Position numbers and translations under genes: made by a program. The notes beneath the pieces are model-generated. The model was not told where the DNA came from, searched no databases, and saw only the letters and a program-made list of their open reading frames with translations. This document shows, in pieces, positions 54,701 through 64,000 of a stretch of 64,000 nucleotides of DNA (position 1 is the stretch's first letter; each line of letters starts with the position of its first letter). The stretch comes from Phorcus lineatus (Eukaryota > Mollusca > Gastropoda > Trochida > Trochidae): NCBI GenBank assembly GCA_921293015.1, contig OV121086.1:46331402-46395401 (forward strand). Reading direction: 5' to 3'.

Positions 54701-55558
54701 CCGTGGCGAGGAGGATGAAATGCGATGTGGGCGGGCTACCTACTGCATTGAAGGTCAACACTTGTATATTGCTAACACAGCAGGTCATTGTCACTCACTA
54801 CGCGACGTAACTCCCGACATTACACAACTTCGCAACACCAGCGTGCCGTATTACCCCAACAACTACCGCAGGAATTTAATTTCCACGTAAGATCAGGGTC
54901 TCTAATGAAAATTGAATGTGTCATTTGTTTACAATGAAGTTTTCAACCAAATAAAGGATGAATTTGTGTTTCTGTTGAAGCTCACCATCGGGTCTCCAAT
55001 ACTCCAATACCTCTACTTAGGTCTAAGAGTCAACGGGGTGCACGTGGACCAGGGTGCGTATTACAAGATATACGGTACATGCTTGCCTTGAGAACCGTCC
55101 TATTATAAGGGAGATTTTTTAAAGTTAAAAGTGCAATGTTTGAATGTAGGGTTGCTCGTCAATGTTGTTTTGTTTGGAATAAAGCAACACAGTGCTATAG
55201 CACATTTGGTTCGAATATTTGTTAGGAAATGTTATTGACTTATCCCTTTTTATGGTCTAAAATGCTTAACCTCTACTGTGTATGGACCAGCCCAGTTCAT
55301 CGTTAACCTCCCTGTATGCTCGACATTCCAACAAGGGAAATTGTGTCCAGCTTACCACCATAAGGACCTTTAAAATCATCTTCCTCTCCATCCAATCAAA
55401 AAACGGAACCTTTCGACGGTTTCATTCGATAATGCATAGAATTGGCTGGAACCATTAATTGTGTATCTTAACCTCATCGTAGGAATATATTCGTCTTCAA
55501 ATTCTTTTTAAAACACCGAAGCTCGAAATATGACTTAAATAGCCCGCAAAATTTCAAG
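51719..55558. other. intergenic, nothing recognised
   Basis: AT-rich sequence without supported exons, tRNAs or obvious repeats. Confidence 0.45.
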
Positions 55559-55953
55559 AAGAATGATAACCGTTTTAAACTTCACATAAGGATGATAACC
55601 GTTACCAACTTCACATAAGAATGATAACCGTTACCAACTTCATATAAGAACGATAACCGTTACCAACTGACTATAAGAATGATAACCGTTACCAACTTCA
55701 CATAAGAACGATAACCGTTACCAACTGACTATAAGAATGATAACCGTTACCAACTTCATATAAGAACGATAACCGTTACCAACTGACTATAAGAATGATA
55801 ACCGTTACCAACTTCATATAAGAACGATAACCGTTACCAACTGACTATGAGAATGATAACCGTTATCAATTTCATATAAGAACGATAACCGTTACCAACT
55901 GACTATGAGAATGATAACCGTTATCAATTTCATATAAGAACGATAACCGTTTT
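55559..55953 (+). repeat. 29-bp satellite, 13 full units plus a partial
   Basis: The unit 'aagaatgataaccgttacca' + 'acttcatat' alternates with 'aagaacgataaccgttacca' + 'actgactat' over most of the array, giving a 58-bp higher-order period. The length is exactly 29 bp throughout (unit starts 55559 to 55936). Every unit keeps 'gataaccgtt'. The first, and the last partial, units read 'ccgtttt', as expected of array edges. Confidence 0.95.
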
Positions 55954-58449
55954 ACAATAACTCATTCAATCAGTCTCTGTACTACTGAAGGGGAAAGCCT
56001 GGAACATTATTTTGGTTTAGCTATATAGTGAAACGTGTCATCTTGATCCGAATCCAATCCGAATAAGAAGAGCGTTTTCCTTGCATCGACCACTGGATGA
56101 AACATTCATCGATGAAGATCAACAAAACTGAACAAATTTTACTATAGACAAACACAGTTTGAATTTATTTCACATTTATGAATACATACTGTAACATTGC
56201 CCATATCAATATATACATCAGCGACCAACTTTCGACTGGTGTCTCTACTCACAACCAATGCGTCCCTGACCCCGACTCGTCTACCAATCCGCCCTCACTA
56301 TGCACATTAGGTAGGTTTCCTACTTATACATTCCTTTAACCCGACCCCCAACCAACGTCTTGTCAAAAATCATTACCATCCCGCCCTCTATGCAGCCAGT
56401 GTCCATCCTCTTCAAGACATGGCGTCTTCACACGACGCCCTGACTCCAAAAATCACCCCCATCCCTTATCTGAAGTCTCTGTCCTATATTTTAACCATCG
56501 GGTCTCGATGCGATCCCCCATAACTCACCCTAACTCGACTAGCTCCAATCTCGATCTCATCGTCATATATCTTAGAGTGGTCTCCTTTCAACGGAAAAAA
56601 CCTTTCTCAATTCCTGCCCACAGCCCCCATTCCAAAAATGTCAATAACTCACCCACCCCCCAAAAAGCCTCAACTTAAATATCTCTAAGCACATGCACCA
56701 ATCCATTCCTCTCCGTTACATCTTTAACGTTACAACTACCCCCCCCCCTCCCTTCGACCCCACCCCATCCGTCCGTCACCCTTCCGTCCCTCTTTTACAC
56801 AAGTATTATCAGACTGTGCGTGCTAATTGAAACCATTTGAACACTGACTGACTAAATGCTGGAGATAGTTCCACTTCTCTGTACTTCTATTGGGTTCAAT
56901 ATATGCACCTGTGCGGCCTTGTCATATCTTAAACCATAAATAAGAATACATTTAGATCATATCACTCTAATGCTTCACAATCGAGAGAAAAATTATCCTT
57001 GACTAACACCAATTCAAGAACCTAGAGCCATTAAACTGATTTTCAAGGAAATGAAGGAGACATTATAATGGTTGTCAAAAGTATGATATACCTTGGTGGT
57101 CTTTTTTTTCTAGAGAGTTTTTTTTACTTCACATCACTATCGTAAGCATTTTATCAAGAGCACATGCTGTGAATATAACGATAACACTCGAGAACAACCA
57201 AGTTCTGAAATCTCAATTCATCAATTTTCTTTTACTATCCCCCTTTGACATTATGGCATTAATTGTTTCATTTGAGTTATCCCACTTCCGAAACTCCATT
57301 TTATCGATACATATTTTTCATCTTGACATAATTTTTGAAAAAATAAACAATTGCTTTGATTATCTTAAAATTAAGCAGATTTCTTACACCACCGGTTCCG
57401 TTACTCTCCTCCCACGTATTGCCATACTCACGTTGTATGTACGAGACCCGAGCACTGTGAATATTGAAGAACCCAAAAATGCCCTTGTCTACCATCCGTG
57501 TGAATGATTGTCCGTTATCTATTGACTTCATAACCAATCAAAATACATTGCAACATGATAATCCAAATTCTCTAGAACTAGTTTTCATACGATTCCATGA
57601 AGAACATGGTTCGAGTAATGAAAAAAAAAACAGCACCATGTATGACTTCACAGATACCTGCTCTGTACAGAAACACTCATTTTATTTTCCTAAGAATTGT
57701 TTTAAATGAAATGTCGAAAATGAGACTCGGTGATAAGAGTTTTGTCGTTTCTTGATGTCTTCTCTTTGAATAAAGTGTAGTGTTTAAGTCACATAAGAAT
57801 GTGAGGATCGATTTAGTTTTTTCTTTAATCTTTAAAAATATTTTTCCCCGTTATATTTCGAAAGGGACCTGAATTCATTAATTACAGAGCAGTCGTGTTG
57901 CAATATATTGAGATGTTTATGTACTATTCTACCTTCGTCTTCCTGTGCAAGGCGAAACCCACCCATCAACAAAAGCTGTAACTCCGCTCGCTGTTAATTT
58001 CCTAACTTTCCTTGTTGATGTGCCAGAGTGCGAACAGAGAATCAATCTCATTTGCATAATTCTAATGTACATACATCATGGACTTCAATGCCCATAGATG
58101 ACTGAAATTTAAATGTTCTAAGCGAAAAAACCTAATAAATTGGAAATACTTCTTCACAAAAAGCAATTTCTGTCATAAATTGATATTCAATTCGAAAAAA
58201 TGTTCAAGTTGATAAACATAGCGAGAAGTAAATTCATTTGTTCTTTGTTCATTGGTTTTTAATATTAAAAAAGTATATTTATTAATTCATTTAGGTAGGC
58301 ACTGCACGATATAACTAGGAAAAGCTTCGATAGGCTTGGAGGATGCTCATGCGTTGGTTTCGCTTTACACTTACATAATCCTAGACTTTTTTCCACTCCT
58401 TTGATAGACATTCAAGAAGTTCTTATCAGTAAGGAACATTTTTATTGAT
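55954..58449. other. intergenic; includes a C-rich asymmetric stretch
   Basis: Positions about 56205-56800 are strongly C-rich and G-poor on the plus strand, with an 11-C run near 56740. No coding frame runs through it. Open frames at 57169-57709 have no recognised domain. Confidence 0.45.
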
Positions 58450-58571
58450 AAGCAACTTCTGCATTCTGTGAAAGGGACGTTTCGACATCGATTCTAATGT
58501 CGTTGTCTAAGAAAGTGAATCATTTCAAAACATCAATTTCACGGAATAAAGAAGTTGCTTATCTATAAAAA
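58450..58571. repeat. hairpin/MITE with 34-bp inverted arms
   Basis: 'ttattgataagcaacttctg' + 'cattctgtgaaa' (about 58450-58483) is matched in reverse by 'tttcacggaataaagaagtt' + 'gcttatctataaaa' (about 58538-58571). The loop contains 'gggacgtttcgacatcg'. Confidence 0.65.
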
Positions 58572-58980
58572 AAATTGTCCTTGTGTTCTATCCCCTGCTC
58601 TCCTCTGATACTCACGAGCCGCCCTCGTTCTTCCCCTCCCATCGGACTATTCAATCAACAGATGCTAACTTTATATTACAATACCTTGCCATTGTATAAG
58701 CATGATAATCGTTAACGACGTACAAAATTATGCCTATAATTATCACTTAAAATGAGGTAGAATTTTAAAATTTCCGCAAATAACGGACAATGATTAGAAG
58801 CTACTACAGACATACAAAAAAATATGAACATAATACCCAAGGCTCTACAACCTCGGCTCTTAGCTGTAGTTGCTGCACCATTGGGTTCTAAAAACTTGGA
58901 GGTGCCTTAACCTAAAATTTTAACTTCTTGCTCTACAACTTCGGGTTCTTAAGCTGTAGTTGTTTCAACTTCAGGTGTCC

Positions 58981-59103
58981 AACTCCTTATTCTTCAACCT
59001 CAAGTATTCAACTCCATCTTCTACAACCTCAGGTGTTCAACTCCTTGTTCAGCAATCTCAAGTGTTCAACTCCTTATTCTACAACCTCAGGTGTTCAACA
59101 TCG
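58981..59103 (+). repeat. 29-bp minisatellite, about four units
   Basis: 'aactccttattctacaacct' + 'caggtgttc' repeats with starts at 58981, 59010, 59039, 59068 and 59097, an exact 29-bp step. Degenerate copies extend left to about 58.85 kb. The open frame across it is a repeat artefact. Confidence 0.75.
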
Positions 59104-59538
59104 GCTGCTTAGCCACAGTTTCTACAACTTTGACCTCAGGAGCATCATCCTCAGTATTTCAACCTTGAACCCGTTCATTGAACTCCGACCCAAGTGTTTC
59201 TTCTGGGAAATTCAGAACCAAAGTTCATTCAATAGAGGTAGTCCATGGACGTTTGTAATCTGCCCGAGGTCCCAATATATCTTTCATCACCCAGGATATC
59301 CACAGCCGAGGACCAACTGTACGAGGCTGTTGCGACTCTCGATCTCACCTCCACACAGATGATCTTTGTAATTACAAATAACACTATTTCTTTGGTCATA
59401 TTAAAGCTTGAAACAAACCCCGCTCAGCAGAACACGTTAGCTTCCTCTGGCCTGAATACCAGTTCGAATCCGAGCGTATTCAGTGTCAACGAAACTGGGC
59501 AGCAAGTCTCTGTCCATTCACCACGATATGCCCCTTCG

Positions 59539-62042
59539 TCATACGTATATCGTCTTTTTCTTGGGCTTAGGCTTACGTCGCCGTTCCAACTTTATTAAAG
59601 TTTTATATCGTCTTAGCTTCTTCTTTTCCTTATTTTTAAGCTTACTCCTCTCCCTCGTCATTATTTTTGAAAGTAAAATCCTCTCCTTCATTAGTAAAAT
59701 GCGCGTCTGACTGTCCCGTAGCAGTTTGCGACACACACGTCGTTCCTCCTTGGTGAGACTCCACGCCTTGGACTTCCGGCTCACGATTTTCAGGATCCTC
59801 TTCTCTGTCTTCAGGAGCTTCTTCTCCAGGTCCGCTGTTGGGGACAAGATTAAGATATGATAGGATTATTTATTTTCAAGATGGTATCAAATAATGATAT
59901 GTTTGAAATTATTGTAGATTGATTGTACAAAACAGATAAGGACATGCCATCATTGGTAATATATCAGCTATAAATCGGCAAAATATCAGTACCAAAATCT
60001 TATGTGGTGGTTCTTCAAAAGTTTGATTCCTTTCTTCATTCGGTATTTTAAAAGGCATTTTATATTTCGTCAACCACATAAAAGTCACTCGACTCACGCG
60101 GTACACCAAATAAAATCAAATTTCGGATTGGTTTACCTCTCCTCTCTTTCCGGTCCTTCCGCTTCCTCCTTTTCTTCTTCCGTTTCGGGTGACGCTTGTC
60201 GGTGCTCCGTCGTCTTTGGTCGTCACTCCGTCTGGGTCTCTCCGTGTCTGACCTTGAGTCTGGAACAAAGTCTACGTTATTTACACCTGGACACTATCGG
60301 GTTAATAATTGTGATCAACCTTATGATTAATTCTTGGTCAAATTTCAAACCTTAATCTAAACCAAAGACTGTTTTCTTTTGCAACTACATATCCTTAGGC
60401 ATCATGTCATCAATTGCAAATAGAGTTCAAAATATACTAAAATGCATCTATAAATATCATCTTATTATCACACACTTACAGATATGATATAATATACAGG
60501 TATGTTACGTCATACAACTGCATTATAATAAATTGTTGACATTATCCCGGAAACTTGTATCTATACATCAGTTAGAAGTATGGTTATTTTATTGTTATTC
60601 CATGAGACGTTGCCTGGCCCACTGATTGTGGAGTACTTACTGCTGATTTGGCACTGGTTACCAGAGAAGTTTGCTAAACAGCCACATCTGGCCGGACCTA
60701 CACAACTGCCGCCATTCTTACACGGGGCATTACTGCAGTGACCTGCAACATGAGAAGGGTAGTTTGAAGGTCCTCAAGAAAGATAACTCTTGACAGTAAA
60801 AAAGTATTTATCTGTAATCTACAGACGAAACAAACCTTACACAAAGGTTATCACAAAGGCCAAATTAAACCTTAAAACTATGAAACCTATTCTTGGTGAG
60901 GTAATATCATGTGGCTTCATGATGATGGGTCTTTGATGGTTTAAGCTGCAACATGTATTTAATGATAAAGTAAGGGTATGGCCTGAATATAAAACGTTGA
61001 TTCCAATGTTAAGCAATAGTACACATTCATAATGTCAACATCTTTCAGAAACGTCAGATAAGTAAGGCTCTATTCGATTTGTGTCAGTGTTGAATAAGCT
61101 TGGAAAGTAAAGGCAGATTTTATTACAGATACCAGCCCAACCAAAAGTAAAAATATGTTATAGGCCTACAATGTAAGTGCTTTTTAATATAAGCTAATGC
61201 CAATGGATAATCTTTGGGAAATGAAAAACTCGATCTTAATTGATATTGTGAATATTTGAACAAATTGTTTAGGCCCTACCAGAAAAGAACGTCTTTGAAC
61301 AGTGGTCGATTGTTACCACAATCCGAAGCTGTGGGCCGAATCCCGGAAGGAACTCGATCCGATAAAGTACAACAATTTGTACTATTGCAATAAGTTATAT
61401 CCCAAATCTAACGAATTAACATTGTAATGCAAAACACACTTGAAGCTAGAGAAGCTTACTGAACTCGCAGGAATCTCCATAAAAGCCCTTCCGGCACCAG
61501 CAGTACCCCTCTGGGAGACATCGCCCGTCGTTCTCACACGGTCGGCCACAGACAGCTGCGGACATACAATCCAGTGAGGTTTTTGGTCATTAAATATAAT
61601 TTTCAAAACTTTTAAATCTTTAACATACTGATCTTGTGGAGACTAGAAAGGCATCAGGGATAAATGCTCACACAGGTATCCATTTTAATCAACTGAAATT
61701 GTTTTAGTTTAACAATGACTTAAACGCTGTCAGAACATACAATAACAGAGATAATTGTATATTATCAAGGTATAAATCTTCAGCTTGTACGGTTATACAA
61801 TAACAGCTGGTGAACTGTGTTCTTCACTTAGGGTAAACGTCAAGTGCTGCTTTTTTCAAACTGAGCACGGTCTTACAGGTGAGGAAAATGAAACCAATTA
61901 AAATTTATTCCATTCATCACCGACGTTTCAAAATTTACAAACACACCTTTCTCACAATAATTTCCGTGATATCCTTCCGGACATGCGCACTTCTCCGGAG
62001 AGATGCAAGTTCCGTTGTTTTGACATATTGGGTTACACAGAG
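59539..62042 (-). CDS. secreted EGF-repeat protein with highly basic tail (WIF1/Shifted-like candidate), 5' end outside window
   Basis: Five exons on the minus strand: 62042-61947, 61555-61460, 60742-60641, 60259-60137, 59834-59539, all phase-1 joins. The first three each encode one EGF repeat: 'CNPICQNNGTCISPEKCAC', 'CGRPCENDGRCLPEGYCWC' and 'CSNAPCKNGGSCVGPARCGC'. The spacing is C-x3-C-x5-C-x5-C-x-C-x8-C, with one EGF per exon. The last two exons encode about 138 residues very rich in Lys/Arg ('KRKKKRRKRKDRKERR', then 'EKKLLKTEKRILKIVSRKSK'), probably helical and likely heparin- or matrix-binding. The EGF spacing and layout resemble WIF1/Shifted, secreted modulators of Wnt/Hedgehog signalling, but the WIF domain would lie beyond the window, so the assignment is open. 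Other short-EGF matrix proteins are possible. Stop TGA is at 59541-59539. Confidence 0.7.
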
Positions 62043-63825
62043 CTGAAAAGGTAAACGAATTTTATTGGCTTAAAAAAATATTGGTCATCACAAAAAATCA
62101 ATGGCGAACTTATCCTGTAAATGATCGGACATATATAAAACATATTTAGTATATCCATTTTATCGAAGTGATTATAATAAGTTCCGGTATGGAACAAGAT
62201 TTCGACCATGCCCTACGTAATCAAATCCATTCTAAACAAAGTTTACTCAAATATCTTTTCCTATTGTACCCTTGTTCCACTATGACATTGTTCAAGTACA
62301 TCAATCAAATCTGTGAACTGTCTTTACTTGTTGTCTTTGACCTCGGATAGATCTGAAGCTTTCTCTTTTCAACAATACCAACAATCTCTTATGAAATAGA
62401 ATTCAGTCGTGTTAACATCGAAACAAAAACATTTATTAGATGAAATAATAGCAGTATATATTTTCTACGCTAGAAGTTTAATTTCAGAAACTGGGAATGT
62501 AGGCGTGATGAAACATAGAGTGTTGTATGTTTGTAAAAGTGTGCCGAGATCCTTGGATGTTCAAAATCAATATGATTTCAATAGAAAATATCAAGCGGTA
62601 GTGATATCCACCACGCTCGACATCAGATCTAAGGATAGTATATAAATGTGATCGTGTCGTGGCATGAACTTTGACTCAGTAATTTCTGTTTTGTTTTGTC
62701 ATGAGATAATGTCCTTCAGGCAAAAGCGTTTGGTATAATGTAAATCATTCTCCCCTTTTTCAGATATTTATTCACATTTCATATTACAATTTTCACATTC
62801 CACATTAAAACAGAAGAGTCTAGAGATTTAACTGATCAACCAACTCTGTGTGCAATAAAAAATAAAATATAGTTCAATCATTCGATGTTTTATAATGGTT
62901 TGTAAACAGTGAGATTTCTGAATATTAATATACAAATACAGAGGTATAATAGTTATATGCTAGGATCTGGAAACATCAAGACATGCGTTATTACATCAAT
63001 GATGGTCCTCGGTCGCGTCTCCAAGACATGGTTCCAGCAAACTATAAATGGTTATTTGAGGTAATAAGGTTAAGAAACGCATTAAGAATCCCAACACGTG
63101 CATCGCTTGTTAGGAGTCAACCTTCTAGAAAGGTTAACCTTAAAATAATGTATTCCATCATTATTGATATTTAATTGATTAAATAAAGTAATACAAAAAC
63201 ACATACAAACAAAAAACATTTTATCTTAATTTAAACCTGCATTCCTGAATCAATGTTTACTGAAAAGTGCTTTCCAATTATTTTCGTTGTGTGAAGATGT
63301 GAATAAATATCATGCCAAGGATCGATAACTTTTACTGGAAGTGAATAATTCGTGCTGCTATTTAAAATTTAGACATCAGTTTAGTCTGATTGAGAATGTG
63401 GTTATTCAACAAGGCGAGTGATAGATAAACTATTAGCTTGAAAAAAACAAAGAAACATGAAAATAGGGACAGTTGATAATTATTGAAAGTTAAAACGAAT
63501 AGAATACCAGCAGTTTTGTGACTGTATAGCAAGGTTTATGGTATAGAAGAATCGTTTTAAGGTAGAATAATGGCATGTTTTTTCAGGGTCAGCAAATCTT
63601 TGTTAGTTAACATTAAAAACAAAACATGAATTTATATAAAGTATGCAAAATACAGTTATGGGCATTAAGACAACATGTCAGTCAAGGTAATTTGATACAT
63701 CTTAAAATAACAAAGATCGCCATTGTCACATTTTCACAATCATAACTGGGGTATGGCGATGTTAATACGTAACTATGGTATAAAATCAAAGATAACAACA
63801 TTGGTTGGTGACTAGAATAGCGTAA
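62043..63825. other. non-coding; likely intron of the EGF gene
   Basis: No further EGF exon recognised to the right of 62042. The preceding exon must end with one base of a split codon (phase 1) and is not visible in this window. Confidence 0.4.
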
Positions 63826-63925
63826 GCGGAGGGAAAAGTACGTCACTTCCGGTTCTGCAGTTAGTGAAACGTCACTTCCAGTTACGAAGGGAAAACAGAT
63901 GGCACACATTTACATCTCTTTAGTG
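63826..63925 (+). promoter_or_regulatory. candidate promoter at right edge
   Basis: Two near-repeats 'acgtcacttccggtt' (63841-63855) and 'acgtcacttccagtt' (63871-63885) combine a CRE half-site with an ETS core. About 40 bp further is 'gtgatggcggcg' (63923-63934), a YY1-like motif typically just downstream of plus-strand start sites. This suggests a housekeeping-type gene starting here and running out of the window to the right. Confidence 0.4.
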
Positions 63926-64000
63926 ATGGCGGCGTAAATAAACTGTTCCGATACGTAGCTCAACACCTACATTAAAGTTATACCACGTAGTCTACAGTAC

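Noticed and set aside
58928..59362. 144-codon plus-strand open frame
   Set aside because: Driven by the 29-bp minisatellite, which is not a multiple of three; no domain.

Overview
The window is nuclear DNA from an invertebrate animal, most likely a mollusc. It is AT-rich, its genes are split by GT-AG introns, and it holds repeat families of the kind common in molluscs: a 'ggcgggggatat' composite repeat, foldback elements with 'cgggtaataa' ends, and a Tx1/L1-like LINE. The species cannot be named from the sequence alone. No prokaryotic-style gene is present.

Layout, left to right. Positions 3039-17019 (+) hold twelve exons of an adenosylhomocysteinase-like gene (AHCYL1/AHCYL2, IRBIT type); its first exons lie left of the window. 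The 7.9-kb intron after its first visible exon carries a 5'-truncated antisense LINE (4786-8043), flanked by two near-identical 1.09-kb direct repeats. A long 3' UTR may run to about 20.2 kb. Convergent to it, 23306-33701 (-) holds all eight coding exons (461 aa) of nuclear respiratory factor 1 (NRF1). Its non-coding first exon and promoter are probably near 37.4-37.6 kb. Inside NRF1's last coding intron is a CpG-rich block with an unassigned start-codon exon (minus strand, about 28.5-28.7 kb).

From 38 to 44.7 kb are small lineage-type genes among foldback repeats: a CXC-type Cys-rich exon (39867-40034), a P2RX7_C-like exon about 1 kb downstream (41029-41387), and a two-exon AT-hook gene on the minus strand (42913-43740). 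From 44.7 to 59.5 kb I see no convincing gene. That stretch holds a 444-bp foldback MITE with about 108-bp inverted ends and a 10-bp target duplication (51265-51708), a 29-bp satellite with alternating unit types (55559-55953), a C-rich strand-asymmetric stretch (about 56.2-56.8 kb), and a second 29-bp repeat (58981-59103).

Positions 59539-62042 (-) hold the 3' end of a secreted-type gene: three one-exon EGF repeats and a highly basic tail, with repeat spacing like WIF1/Shifted. The right edge (about 63.83-63.92 kb) looks like a promoter, with two CRE-ETS composite sites and a YY1-like motif.

The genes are not a pathway cluster. AHCYL and NRF1 are conserved housekeeping or regulatory genes that happen to converge. 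The most notable structures are the LINE with kilobase-scale flanking duplications, the AHCYL last intron whose retention or removal gives the same protein end, the long-TIR MITE, the MYB-core satellite, and the CXC/P2RX7_C pair.
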